Assembly (NCBI GenBank): GCA_010094025.1
Contig: ML991828.1
Location: 1-64,000 of the forward strand
Source: Viridothelium virens
Lineage: Eukaryota; Ascomycota; Dothideomycetes; Trypetheliales; Trypetheliaceae
Length of the DNA stretch: 64,000 nt
Direction: 5' to 3'
This document shows positions 11,755 to 23,183 of this stretch, piece by piece. Below the pieces are notes generated by a model. It was not told where the DNA came from. It did not search any database and worked only from the letters and a program-made list of their open reading frames with translations. Both the position numbers and the translations under genes were made by a program. The first letter of the stretch is position 1. The number at the start of each line of letters is the position of its first letter.

Positions 11755-12222
11755 ACGGTTGCCACAAATCTCGTTGATAGGGCCGTAAGGGCGTCTTGAT
11801 GTGCGATGCAGCTCGGCCACTAAAGGGAAAATATTTTTGGTCTTGCGTCATCCTGCCCCTCCGTACCCAATTCCATACCGAGTGGCCTCTATCGAAGAAA
11901 GATGTACCAAGCTCACAATTCACGAATGATGTCCGAGTAGAGCGTTACATTTGAGATTCATTTTCTTGGTGGTCGCCAATTCGGAGAGCGCCGTTTCGCA
12001 ATGAGCTGGTTACAAAACTGGACAAGTTCGGGACCGATTGAACCGATAACTCCCACGGTTTGACAAGTTATAACCTCACTTCTTATCTTCGAAATACGTT
12101 CTTCTGATGTTTCCGTTGCGTCTTTATTGCCCAGTCATAGCCGTTCCCTACAGTTCTTTCCGCATCTCACATTTCACATTCCGCATCTATCAGTACTCGG
12201 GCGTTAAGGCTTGGTCTGTACA
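11755..12222. other. Shared upstream region of divergent genes
   Basis: About 470 bp lie between the starts of the minus-strand phosphoesterase and the plus-strand galactonate dehydratase-like gene. I see no gene in it. It must hold both promoters. No recognisable regulator site stands out. Confidence 0.6.
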
Positions 12223-13562
12223 ATGTCTCCAATCAAAAGTCTGGAGTATTTTCGTGTCACGCCTCGTTGGCTTTTCGTAAAAGTTACTGATGCAGATGGC
12301 AAATTTGGCTGGGGTGAAGCGACACTTGAAGGCCATACGGAAGCCGTTGAAGGGACTCTCGATGGGTTCGCCAAGCGATTCATCGGCTTCGAAGCAGACG
12401 ACATTGAACATCTTTGGCAGTGCGCGTGGCGGCAAAGTATGGGAACTATATTCGAGCCCCTAGCTGCAGTGATTTCAGGCCTGACTGAGAATAGGCTTTT
12501 ACCGCGGTGGTCCGGTTTTTATGTCGGCTCTTTCTGGCATTGATATCGCACTTTGGGATTTGAAAGCCCGCAGGCTCAATGTTCCAATTCATCAGCTTCT
12601 TGGGGGCAAAGTCCGCCAAAGAGTTTCAGTATATGCCTGGATTGGTGGCGACCGTCCATCAGATGTCGAAAGCGCAGCTCTTGCACGGAAAAAGCAGGGT
12701 TTCAGAGCGGTCAAGATGAACGCAACCGAGGATGTCGGGTGGCTGGACTCACCTTCAGTGCTTCAAGGTAGCGTGGAAAGGCTGCAAGCAGTTCGAGGTC
12801 TGGGGATGGATGCAGCGCTTGACTTCCACGGAAGGCTACATCGACCCATGGCGAAGCAATTGGCGAAGGCTCTCGAGCCGCACGGCCCACTTTTCATTGA
12901 AGAGCCATTGTTGAGTGAGCATCCCGAAGGAATCAAACAAATCAGCGATTTGACGACGTGCGCCGTTGCCCTGGGCGAGAGACTCTACTCCAGGTGGGAC
13001 GTAAAGAAATTCCTGGAACGTGAGTGCTCAGAACAAAATTTTGGAGGCTTGGTATTCGGCTGATCCCGAGAAGAAAGCTCTGTAGATGTGCTACAACCCG
13101 ATGTATCCCACTGTGGTGGCATATCAGAGCTTAAGCGAATAGCTACGATGGCTGAGGCATATGATGGTAAGTCGAATCATACTAACATCATGATATAGGT
13201 TTCGATATGTACACGTACATCGTACTGATCACATCTGCTTAGTCGCGATCGCGCCGCACTGCCCCTTGGGTCCCATTGCTCTTGCAGCATGCCTGCAAGT
13301 CGGTCTCACCACCCCCAATCACGTCATTCAGGAGATGAGCCAGGGCATCCACTATAACAAGGAAGCTGGAGAGTTTGATCTTCACAGCTATGTCACTGAC
13401 CCGTCCGTTTTTAATGTCCAAGATGGGTTTGTAATGGCCCCAACAGGTCCAGGTCTGGGCATAGAAATCAACGAGGATTTTGTGAGGAAAATCGCCAGAA
13501 CCGCCACATCGTGGCCATTGCAGGGCTTTACCGGTAAAGATGGCGGGATTAGGGAATGGTAG
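12223..13562 (+). CDS. D-galactonate dehydratase-like enolase-superfamily enzyme
   Basis: Four exons, 12223..12436, 12495..13019, 13074..13166 and 13243..13562, give 383 residues, close to the 382 of bacterial DgoD. Intron 1 splits the FYRGGP motif and intron 3 splits the YDVAIAPHCPLGP motif, so the joins are well constrained. It belongs to the mandelate racemase branch, which removes water from sugar acids with a bound magnesium ion. Metal ligands match DgoD spacing: Asp181 (DFHGR), Glu207 (FIEEP) and Glu233 (LGERLYSRWD). The acid/base histidines are His183 and the His of APHCPLGP at about 283. The second intron ends in a tandem acceptor (GAGAAG, 13068-13073). I chose the downstream AG because it keeps 50 residues between Glu233 and the histidine as in DgoD. 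The substrate could also be another sugar acid. Cytosolic. Confidence 0.92.
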
Positions 13563-14783
13563 ATTGCCTATTGATACTTAAAAGTGGTCGAGTAACCACT
13601 ATCTTCTAGACCGCGGGAAATAGGATCGGCGACCGTCTGTCTCGGCTTGGGCTTTATCTGATATCATGTAGAGGCTTCAGAGAATGACTGGCGCGGCGAG
13701 TCGCTTTGATGGCTTGAATCTGCAGCTACTTCGACAGGAGACGAGCAAAGTATAGTGATAGACCGAGGCCAACACAAGACTCTCTTGTGTAGCCTACTGT
13801 TCATGACCGTCACTTTTTTTCTGTTTTTTTTCCTTGACAAAGACATGACTGGAGGAGTTGGAGGATTTACCAGCTTCATAAGGTAAGGTAGTAACACAGA
13901 TGTTTCGCGGCGATCCCCAAAGAAGCTGCCATAGGTCGAAACAAGATTGACGCAGTATGCCCTTTTCATCTTATCCACATTACAATTTTCTTCGTCAATC
14001 CTTAAATCATCGGGGAATTCTTTGAGGCAGAAAAATGCACGACATCCTTGTTAAATTATATAATCGACTATAACTCTAGGAAAGGTGTGATGCTACATTT
14101 TTAACCATATTTTGAATGCCTTTCAGTCTGCAAATGCAAAGCTATTAGGACCTATATCGCTATGATATAGAGCGCCAAAAATAAATGATCTGCTTACCGA
14201 AGTCTCCAAGCCGCGCTGCTATGTACTAGTGCTGATCGTATGGCATGGCTTGTTCTTGAACGTGTAAGAACGACCCCGTTCATTACCTAAATAGGCTAGA
14301 TATACTTCATGCGTGATACCTGAAGCAGTGATGGGCCCTCTGAGTTCAACCGACTGCTCATACAGCTCCTGCATTGGTCCTCACACCCTTCCCTCCTTTC
14401 TCCGCATTTGAAGATTGAGCTTGATAAACTCACCTTTCTGCGCAGGTGTATCGTAGAGAATCTGCCACATCGAGTACTTGTAATCGAGGGGATTATTAAT
14501 CAAGCCTGTTTGCTTCTTATCGTCTAGCCTTCTGGTGTGGGGGCTAAGTTGCGAACTGGCGAAGCAGCGATTGTGCTAGGGCCCTAGCACCCCGGGGTGC
14601 TAGAAAGGGCGGAGTAATTTCGCCTCGCCGTTTTACGGTTTCAGCCCCATTCTCCAACTCTGTGGGTTCGGCTCGAATCACGTGTATTCTAGCTGAAGAC
14701 GCGATGGAAGAGATGCCTCTCGACTCCTTTTCAAAGGTATCTGGGGAAATTGTCATCGTACGAACTTCCCCAGGACTGCCCTC
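13563..14783. other. Intergenic region with overlapping palindromes
   Basis: No gene is supported. The stretch is AT-rich around 13980-14180 and includes a T/C-rich tract near 13815-13835. Its notable element is a pair of overlapping perfect palindromes at 14573-14603, about 180 bp before the next gene, listed separately. Confidence 0.5.
14573..14603. repeat. Two overlapping perfect palindromes
   Basis: GTGCTAGGGCCCTAGCAC at 14573-14590 is a perfect 18-bp palindrome. CTAGCACCCCGGGGTGCTAG at 14584-14603 is a perfect 20-bp palindrome that shares CTAGCAC with the first. The unit GTGCTAG therefore occurs three times in alternating orientation. It could be a double binding site for a dimeric regulator or a cruciform-forming element. 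Confidence 0.9.
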
Positions 14784-15788
14784 ATGGCGGCGTCGTCGCC
14801 GACCCCTTACGCTGTGACAACCGGCTCAGATGGCAACTTTACAAGCTACATACCTTTGACTACAACATTTACACCGCCTGCATCATGCACAAGCCTATTC
14901 TGGGATGCAGGTCCAAGTCTGCAGGCTTTTGCCCCAGGCTATGGGCTGAGTATTGATCTCGACGCGCAATGCGTCCCTCCGGCGATGACCACCTTCTGGA
15001 ACCAAGGGCTTCTCTTCCCCGGCGGCTCGCGTCAACACACCGTGATCAGCGCGGGACCCGTCGTGTGTCCTAAAGGCTGGACGACGGCCGACCGAAGTAC
15101 ATCGGATAGTATCAGCGTGCAAGTCAACTGCTGTCCCTCCGGCTACCAGTACTACCCAAGCGTCTACGGCAACTGCCTCTCTAGCGTCTCTGCTGGAGAA
15201 GTCCTCACCTACGCCTCTGCCTCGAGTTCGCCTGCGCCCTCCCCCGACGACTGGTCGACTGTCACCACGACACTCGATTCTGACACGACCGTTGGTGCTG
15301 TCGCGGTCGTGGGATGGAACATCAAAGGCGCGACATCCCCTACTCCCTCGCCAACTACCTCTCCTTCGAACACCGCCTCCGCCACAGGCGAAACGTCCAC
15401 CAGCCCTCCCCTCCCCTCCCCAACGCAGACCACTTCAAACAGCGGCCTCTCCAGCGGCGCAAAAGCAGGAATAGGCGTGGGCGTTGCCCTTGGTGTGCTA
15501 GGCATTCTTGCGCTTTTCGCGACTGTCTTTCTGCTACGGCGGCGAAGAAGAGGGAAAGATGGAACGGCGGCAGGGGCAGCACAGGAAAAGGATCAACATG
15601 CGGATACGAGGTACAATAAATATGAATTGCCGGATAGCCAGACGCAGAGAGTAGAAATCAGCGATGGACAAGTGGGAGGCGGAGGGCAGAATTTGAAAGG
15701 GTATTATAGACCGCAGGCGGAGGAGCCGAGTGAGTTGCCGGTGAATGAGAGACCAATGGAGTTGGATAGTGCGAGTGGGAGGGGTTAA
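14784..15788 (+). CDS. Single-pass membrane protein with Ser/Thr/Pro stalk
   Basis: A single exon of 334 residues. Residues 1-140 form a cysteine-containing domain (SCTSLFWDAG, CVPPAMTTFW, VVCPKGWTTA, NCCPSGYQYYP, YGNCLSS). Residues 145-215 are a Ser/Thr/Pro stalk likely to be O-mannosylated. A membrane segment follows at about residues 225-250 (AGIGVGVALGVLGILALFAT) and a stop-transfer run LLRRRRRGKD. The tail is short, polar and cytoplasmic. This layout is typical of fungal cell-surface proteins of the Mid2/Wsc-like kind and of many unknown fungal surface proteins. No classic signal peptide is visible at the chosen start, which is unusual for this topology: an upstream exon may be missing, or the protein inserts by its single membrane segment. 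Role unknown; wall sensing is only inference. Confidence 0.75.
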   Translation: MAASSPTPYAVTTGSDGNFTSYIPLTTTFTPPASCTSLFWDAGPSLQAFAPGYGLSIDLDAQCVPPAMTTFWNQGLLFPGGSRQHTVISAGPVVCPKGWTTADRSTSDSISVQVNCCPSGYQYYPSVYGNCLSSVSAGEVLTYASASSSPAPSPDDWSTVTTTLDSDTTVGAVAVVGWNIKGATSPTPSPTTSPSNTASATGETSTSPPLPSPTQTTSNSGLSSGAKAGIGVGVALGVLGILALFATVFLLRRRRRGKDGTAAGAAQEKDQHADTRYNKYELPDSQTQRVEISDGQVGGGGQNLKGYYRPQAEEPSELPVNERPMELDSASGRG

Positions 15789-16248
15789 GGGGATGGTTGG
15801 ATAGAGTATCATCTTGTTTTGAAGGAGAGGGAAAGATACTGGCGAAGTGATTGGGCACGCTTTGACGATATGAGTGTATATTATTCTAAGTAGTTCAGAA
15901 GAATTACAAGATTGTTTCTACTAATATATGAGGCCTGTAAAGGAGGACCATGTTGTTAGTAAGGACTTTGTTAGTAAGCTTTCAAGAGCTAATTGAGAGC
16001 CCTCTAAAAGTCGTGAGAAAACCCTTAATTAGAGTTAGGTACGGAGTAGTCAGGTAATATAGACGTTGTGGGGGTTTGGCGGAGTTTGCGGTAATTGCGT
16101 ATCTTCTTAGCTTTAGTAGGCGTGGTAGGTAGCTTTCCTGAAAAGACAATGGAAGAGCTTCCTCTACACTTGGAACCCCCAGCGTTACACAACAATTTGA
16201 TGCTGTATCCGATGCATCTCGACCTATTTCAGTTGACCTCATGACATA
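15789..16248. other. Intergenic, no gene seen
   Basis: A 460-bp AT-rich stretch between the membrane-protein gene and SEC39, both on the plus strand. It contains no supported coding sequence and should hold the 3' UTR of the former and the promoter of the latter. Confidence 0.6.
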
Positions 16249-19151
16249 ATGTCTGGGCTCTCCAAAGCGCATTATACCCTTCTGGCCGTTCGTTTCGCAT
16301 CGGAAAGCAACATCCAAGCACTTACGTCCCATGTCGCAGCTCTCCAGGACGCCTTGAGTGCAGACCTGCTCCTTCGAATCGTGCTAACTTATCTTCCGGA
16401 GAGTGTTGAGCCTCCCAATTACATTCCCCTCATCCAAATCCTAGCCGGTATTTCACAACCGTTTGCAAATAAGCGCACATCCTTTGATATCTCAGCGGTG
16501 AAGGACCTTTCGGACTCCCAAGCGTCCAAACATGTTCGAAAATTACACTTACTGCCTCTTAAACATCCAGAGTACCCTCCAGATGGCCCCTCCGATCGTA
16601 TCTCTCAATTCGTCTACCACCGCGCACACCGCATCGAGGAAGAGGCCGGCCTGTTAGCTCTTGTCCCACAGCTAGTCTCTCCGTTCCTCGACCATTCTAA
16701 GTTTCTAAGGACGTGGCTCATATCATCTGTTTTGCCCTTGCTTCGAATCGGATACGAATATTACCCCCAGAGCACCTCTACGCCCTCCTTGCAGTCTTTT
16801 GAGAATCTAGATCGTGCAGACGGTGTGAATGTCTTGATGTCAAAGGCAGCGAGGACAAAAGATGAGGCAGCACTTGGCAAGGAAGAAGGCGGAACAGCTG
16901 GGAGAGATCTGAGAGGCGTTGTTGCGCCATGGATGGTCGGCGACAGCGTTAGAAAACGACGAAAATTGGATCCTGAGGCGAGGAGGCCCTCAATTCCGAT
17001 CGTGGAGCGAACCAGAAGACTGAGTGTTGACATACCCATACAAGAGCAGAATGAAGACAAGCATGGCTGGGAATACGCATTTCAATGGCTGGTCGACACA
17101 GCAGCCAAGAACCTTACACTGGTAACCGAGGCCATAGAAGATTGGGACGGCCCAGGGGACGCTGACTTTGGTGGTTATGATGATGGAAAACCATACCTTG
17201 TTGAAAGCGTTGAGACGCAACTCTCAAAGAGTTACGGACAAGCTGCAATGGCATCAATATATGTTGCTGAAGCAAACACACCGGAGACTATTGAGGGTGC
17301 ACATAGGATCCTGGTTCGGCTTGCAGGTCTGTTCAATTTTACTGCACCACCCAGTCTGACGACAAATGTGGAGATGCTTCCAAGACCGGATCGACTTCCT
17401 TCTGCGCTATCTAATATTCCTCAATCGACCTTGCAAACGAATTCTCTCCTACGTGATGGCCACCCTTTAACAACATTAAACGCAGAAACATACGTGCTCT
17501 TACAGATGTTTGTGTACTCTGCATTTCAGCTTGCGAGGCTAGGATCTTCAATCTCGATTGTCAATGTGGTAAAGCTTCGCTTCTACACTACAGATGATGA
17601 GCAACTAAGTATGTTTCGGCGAATTATGCATGGTCTAACAAGTGGGTCAAGGAAGGATGAACACCAATGGGACACCGTACGATCAACACTGATATGGCTC
17701 TGGGGCTGGGGAATTGATCCGGAAGGAGTAGAGCAAGCCGTAGGCGTCTTCGGCATGATCCAGAGAGACATTATTGAGCGGGAGCTTCTCAGAGCGTTCA
17801 TTTCTAGTTCATGTTATGACCTCGCCATTAGGACCTTTCTTACACAATCTTCGTCTGGCAGTCCCCTCAGTAGGGATGAGGTAGAAGCAGTCATCATCGC
17901 TTCGGTCCTGAACTCGTACGACAACGCGAGTAATGGCAATCGTACTCGAGGTGGTATGAAGAAAGCTCATGATATTCTTGCGGCCTTTCGTCCACATTTT
18001 GTCGGCTCATCTGCTCTGAAATGCATGGATGCACTGCTTGCGGCTACACATGCGCTGTCTTTCTACTCCCTCACTCTGCAGCATGGCGTGCCCTTCCAGC
18101 CTGTGAACATTCGAGTCAGCAATGACCCAATCAGCCTCATCGAGAAAGTCCTCCAGCAAAATCCCCGAAGTTACACGAAACTTGACGATCTTATATTCAT
18201 CGCACAAAACTTTGTTGAGGCTGGCTTGACTGAAGACCGCGATAGTGAAGGAATTGGCTATCCGAAGGACCTGACCTTACTCGACCTTCCACAGAAGAAA
18301 GCCGAAGCCGAATCGCGCGTCGTCGGCATGGCTATCGATGCCTCGCTTGCCGAAGACGATTTTGAGACCGCCTACTCGTACATCGCAAACCGCTTTCAAC
18401 CGCCCGACCCTTCCAAGCCGTCGTCTTTATCTGCCACCACCGACTCCGAGAAGACCGCCTGGCGCTCCGCCGTTGCAGCGGGAAAATATCGTTCCTCGTC
18501 TCTGACTACTCCCGCCGCCATTCTCCGGCGCCTCGATCAACGCATGGACCTCCTCTCCCGCGCACTCCTTCTCGCGCCTCCATCTGCTCTCCCTGAAATC
18601 CTAAATGCTTGGCGACGCGTCGAGGAGGAGATGGCGGCGCAATTGGCGCGCGAGGATGAGGCCGAGCATGCGTGGAATGACAGGGGCGATCGAGTGCAGA
18701 GCGGCCAGAGTCCGTTGCCGGGCACCTTCGTGGATGCCAGGACGGTGGGAATGGAATTGGGACAGCCGACAAGGGAGGTCGGGAGGCTGGGAGGTGGGAG
18801 AGGAGGCGGAGAGGCGCCGATGGGGCTCTTTGACGTGGCAAGAGGGGCGGCGGCGGCTTTTAATCGGACGGCATTCCCATTAAGAGAGCCTGGTGCTGGA
18901 AGAGAACCGGTGGACGCTCTAAGTCCTAGGTTGGCCGAAAGCGATTTGGGAAGTCCAACTGCAGGGAGCGACGAGGGAAGAGTAAGGAAGAGGGATGTGG
19001 CATACAACGCAGCGACCGGTGCCTTGGCAAGTGGTCTGGGCTGGGTATTGGGTGAGTTTGAGAAGAATTGCGACTCTAGATTGACGCTCACTGCAGTATA
19101 GGGGCAAAACCGTTTGATCAACAACAGGAGCGTACGCCTTCAGGAGGCTGA
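16249..19151 (+). CDS. SEC39: Sec39-domain secretory pathway protein (Dsl1 complex)
   Basis: Two exons, 16249..19051 and 19102..19151, give 950 residues. The 50-bp intron (GTGAGT to TATAG) leaves a short last exon coding AKPFDQQQERTPSGG; reading through instead would end within the intron. The protein is all-helical in character along its length, from AHYTLLAVRFASESNIQALT to LSRALLLAPPSALPEILNAW, which is the Sec39 family pattern. In yeast Sec39 is a subunit of the Dsl1 tether that captures COPI vesicles at the endoplasmic reticulum. The last 150 residues are glycine and arginine rich and poorly conserved (GGRGGGEAPMGLFDVARGA). Length is larger than yeast Sec39 but usual for filamentous fungi. 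The start ATG fits the first conserved helix. Confidence 0.93.
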
Positions 19152-20289
19152 CCGACAAGGTATGCAATGAAAACCAAAATCTTGGTCGAGCAGACGTGAA
19201 TCGAGATTTTGCTAGGGACCTCCCTGGTCGTATAAAGCTAGAACAGGGCAGTAGTATAGATCACTACCCGTGCATTTACAGTCCTCAACTCCTTACAGTA
19301 CCGAGGGCTTCCCAGGATGTGTGAGGTCAAGTAATAGTCTTTCTTAATAGCGCCGACATTTCTCCCGGTCGGCCTAAACCCAGATAAGGCCTAAAGTCGG
19401 GCAGAACCGCCTTGGGCTTTGCTGTCAATGCAGGAAGAACTCGAAATCCGGTGAGAAAAGTGTCTTATCAATGATAGCCTAGTTGGATGTGGTATGTACC
19501 TATGGAAATGCATTAATGCCTCAGAGATGAAGCATATTTAAGTCGACCGGTCACCTGGTGGTACCGCTTGCTCCGGAATATTGCCTTGCATGTTTTCCTG
19601 CGCTTACTTCGGTATATTAGGTTTTTGTGTTCTCGGGTCTCGGGATAGGAAAGTAAGCTCGCTTCCATTTCAAATCAATGCTGATACACAAAGTCTCGTT
19701 GAATTTGTGGCATATTGAGAGCTTTTGATCGTCAAGCCCCTCACAAGTACTGTTTGCACTCTTGAAAGATTGTTACCCATACTTCAAAACCGCCTCTCTC
19801 GAAAACCGCCTTTTCTATCTCTTGGATGACGGAATGTACCGGTAGTGTCCGGACTCTCAATGGCCTGATTTAAGATTGTCCAGGTTCTAGCCCTCATGAC
19901 TGCATGTTGCGGCATGTTGCAGATCTCGTACCGAGACTGAGGCCAATCGTACACAAATTTACGTATCGCGCTAGCTGCAGGTACCAGCAGGCAATCGCAC
20001 ACGGGTTTGAATGCTATTTGTTGTGTGCCAATACTACAGGTTAATGGCAAGGGGGCAGGATGCACGTAACGCATGTGTGCAAGCAAGCAGACTGGCCTAT
20101 CAAATCATGTTGACTACCAGCAGTATTAAAAAGTTTGCTGTGTGGTTTACGGGAATACCAATTTTGGAAATCGTCCCTCACCACATTCTCGGTCTTTCTG
20201 ATCCCAGCTATCGTGCCGTCGGTCTAGGAGTCGTTGGCGCATATTCAAGTGTCATGACAAATGCAAAAGCCCACATAAAAAAAAAGGGA

Positions 20290-20598
20290 TTAATTGTAGT
20301 GTAGTACGGCCACATGTTCTGAAATTCCCTCCAATACTTCATCCGCAGCGAACAGCAGTGCTTCGTCTGTCAAGGATGAAGCCAGACGTAGGAACCGCAA
20401 GCGGTGATAGAAGTTAGGTCCATTGAGTGTCCAATTGCTCTTGCGAGCCGTTCTACCTACCGTACTATTTCGAGCGGAGGCATTGCATTTACTGCTCCAA
20501 TGGGCTTTTGACAGCCAGTGAGGCCCCGATAAAAAGGACAAAGAAGTTGCAAAGGAAGTCAAAGAGAAAGTTAACTGGGCTTTTTTTGGGACTCTCAT
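20290..20598 (-). CDS. Hypothetical short reading frame
   Basis: A minus-strand frame of 102 residues with a proper ATG. Its second half reads like real protein (NGPNFYHRLRFLRLASSLTD followed by EALLFAADEVLEGISEHVAV), while the first half is less convincing and Ser-rich. No domain is recognised and no neighbouring exon could be joined. It may be the last piece of an inactive gene in this gene-poor stretch. Confidence 0.22.
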   Translation of the reverse strand: MRVPKKAQLTFSLTSFATSLSFLSGPHWLSKAHWSSKCNASARNSTVGRTARKSNWTLNGPNFYHRLRFLRLASSLTDEALLFAADEVLEGISEHVAVLHYN

Positions 20599-20760
20599 AT
20601 GTTGTTGGTCTTATGATATGATATAACTGTTGCTAGAAACGGCATTGACAAGATAATGACGTACAAGTAGATTGTAGCGCCCCAGACTTTTAAAACTCAG
20701 AAAATCTAGATAAGGACCTCGAACTTGGTTCGGAAGTCACTGGAAGTTCCCAGATTCGGA

Positions 20761-21306
20761 TGTGCTCTCAAGTGTTGACAGTACGACTCCAGCGAGACTT
20801 ACACCACATCAGCAAATTTCAGTTGAAACTGCTCTATGAAAGGCTTCATCATCGGAACCAGAGGATGTACTACTGAAAAGACTCAGAAGGAAGTTCTCCA
20901 AGGCCAGTTGCGTGTCCCTGCAGGGTGAGAGGATTCCAGAAGTCTAACAAGGATCCTAGCCGTTGCGTGACAACCCAGTTGTCATTTTACCGAGGACAAC
21001 TTTGCGAGCATGCTCGGAGCCGAATGCTGTGAAAACATACTGTCTTCGAGACTGACACCTTTAAAACCGGTGAATCTATGAAGCAGGAGAATATTGAAAG
21101 ATTGACGGCCAGCTTTGAGTGGTACAATCAAACCAATCCTACCCAAAAGCGCACTTGATATGTACTCGTAGGATACACTTGAATTTCACTCTGAAGATGC
21201 CGAGTCTTTTGAGAATGGGGCCGCAGCATGCGCAGTACAGGTCGTGAGGTGTTACACGTGGCTATGGCTGCATTTCTTGGCCTACACGGAATGGATTCCG
21301 GTGAGT
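20761..21306 (+). pseudogene. Decayed coding fragments, possibly ankyrin-repeat protein
   Basis: Several protein-like pieces follow one another on the plus strand but in changing frames: SEPEDVLLKRLRRKFSKAS (about 20855-20911, frame 2), DNFASMLGAECCENILSSRL (20995-21054, frame 1), KQENIERLTASFEWYNQTNP (about 21078-21137, frame 3), DTLEFHSEDAESFENGAA (21172-21225, frame 1) and EVLHVAMAAFLGLHGMDSG (21246-21302, frame 3). The last piece resembles the start of an ankyrin repeat (xLHVAAxxGxxxM). Stops separate the pieces and I could not find splice joins that unite them. A degraded host gene is the simplest reading; a gene with many tiny exons is possible. Confidence 0.3.
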
Positions 21307-21956
21307 GAAAGATAGGAATCCAAGAAAGATTCGGATTGCTCTGCCATTGATCGTGGGTGGATCCTCAGATGATTGTGACATCACTATACGGCGCTGGCGA
21401 TTGGTTGGAGGATCTCGTAGGATCTAGCCCTTCTAACAAGGTGCTTCTATGGGTGGTCGATCAAGGTCCAGCCTAGGTAATTGCGTCTTCCCTGTCATAT
21501 TTCATGTCCTAGGGAGTCATGACGAAAATGAGGGCATTTCCTCAGCATCCCAACCACATAGCCACTCATTAAAGCCAGTCAGGATCGCTCTCGATTCATT
21601 GTGTGGTAGTACTGAGGATAAATGGCAAGGGTGTACTCCCGTGGGTCTTTGGGAATGTGGCATCAGCTATTCCAGTCTAGACCCTAGAGCTGCAATGCAG
21701 GATATAAAAGATCAAGGATGATAGGGGACTAAGCCGAAAAGAGGATGATGGCTAGATTTTGTTGCTTATCTGTTTTCGAGAATCCGTATTCATGACTCCG
21801 TATTTCCTCGCGAGACTCACCAGCCAGCAAACATGGTTCTTGAATTGACTTTCAGGAGTTGGTAAGGTATCAGACCTTCGAAACGTGAGAACACTGAACT
21901 AAATACCATATCCTCTCTTAGGCCGCGTCCGAGAGGCTTCCTAACGCAAGGTCGAG

Positions 21957-23087
21957 ATGAGCCATAAGATACCTCTTGACGATCTTCATCAACACTCTTT
22001 GCAATATATTTGCAACTATCTTGATCGGCACGGCGAAGATGGGACGTACACGGATGCGGAGATCGATGGCTTTTTACACGAAACGAATCGTGACGAAGCA
22101 GTTGACGAGTTGAGTCTGCCTGTGCTTGATGAGCCGTGGTTCAACATCGACCAACTCAGATCCGTCTACACTTACGCAGAACGAGCTTACTCTGAGAGCG
22201 TATTCGTACGTAGTGTTTCTGAGATATTCAAGAAAATCACGTTAAGAAATCCGATCAAGAAATGTGTCTGCATTGGGCTCGGCCAGCCAAGTTCTGCGTT
22301 CCTAACCTGGGAGATTGACGGTGTCCCGGAAAGTGTGGAAGATCTGAGATATTTGGAAGAGAACAATTATTCTCGGGAGGCAAAGATCGAGCGATTGAAG
22401 CCAAGACTTCTGAATGGAGAAACCAGATTTTCCTTGCCACTTTCGCAGCTGGCTGCTTTTATCTGGATGGGAAGACAATGTAAGCTCCACTCTGAGCTCC
22501 CGCAAATTGGCAACTCCAGTCTTATTTCCTCAATGCCGTGCGCCTGGAAGTGGTCTTCGTTGTCCGATTCCTAATTGAGTTTCATAGTCTCTGATCGACA
22601 ATCGAAAGACGGTGTCCGGCTCTACGCACAAGAGCCATTTCTTAACGAAACAGACATCGCTCTCCTCGAATCACTTAATATCTGCGTTCTACGCCGTCCC
22701 GAGGCGTTTGAGGAGCTGGATGAAGATACCCTTATATATGCGCCTCATTTTCCACTGCACGAGTGGCCCTCCGGATTGATAGGCACTAGCGCACCGATTA
22801 TAATTGGTAATGACATTCGGAGTAGATTGTATGCGCTATGAACATTTGAAGGTAACGAACTTAGGCTGATGATCATTGTTAGGCACCGGGAACTGGAACA
22901 TAGTACTGGATTCTCATACAAGAGGACACCCAACGGTCTGCAGGTGGCTGAGGTACTTGACAACATCCAACCACATCAGAGGCGGGCTCTGGAAGGCTTC
23001 CTTGAAGGCCATCGATGCGAGTTGGCCAACACCGATGAGAACTTCGATCGCGCTTTTACGGAAACCATGATATACTGGAAAATGTGA
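21957..23087 (+). CDS. SRR1-domain protein
   Basis: Three exons, 21957..22479, 22588..22828 and 22883..23087, give 322 residues. Intron 1 is 108 bp (GTAAGC to TTTCATAG) and intron 2 is 54 bp (GTATGC to TGTTAG); both joins keep phase. The SRR1 domain is seen as CVCIGLGQPSSAF, LPLSQLAAFIWMG, YAQEPFLNETDIALLESLNI, EDTLIYAPHFPLHEWPSGL and the closing APIIIGNDIRSR. The C terminus ends FDRAFTETMIYWKM, resembling the FNDT-x-IYW ending common in fungal members. SRR1-like proteins (plant SRR1, yeast Ber1) are linked to circadian signalling, haem handling or microtubule function, but the biochemical activity is not settled. Likely cytosolic. The placement of intron 2 is the least certain part. Confidence 0.87.
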
Positions 23088-23183
23088 AACGGAAGGAAGG
23101 CTCGAGTGCTTCTGACTGCTATTGCGCATGGGGCATTTCTCGCACTACGATAGAGTACTCGTAAGGCACGTTGTACCGCGATC

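Larger units (their letters stand above)
19152..21956. other. Gene-poor region of 2.8 kb
   Basis: No intact gene is supported. There is a TATTTAA box near 19535 followed at 19590 by a 42-codon frame (MFSCAYFGILGFC) containing a possible GTAAGC donor. A minus-strand 102-residue frame lies at 20290..20598, and decayed coding fragments lie at 20761-21306; both are listed separately. Many short in-frame pieces in different frames suggest old coding DNA that has lost function. Confidence 0.45.

Noticed and set aside
19350-19420. Possible inverted-repeat element with GGCCTAAA and related words
   Set aside because: The matches are short and imperfect; no terminal repeats or target-site duplication could be found, so no transposon is claimed.
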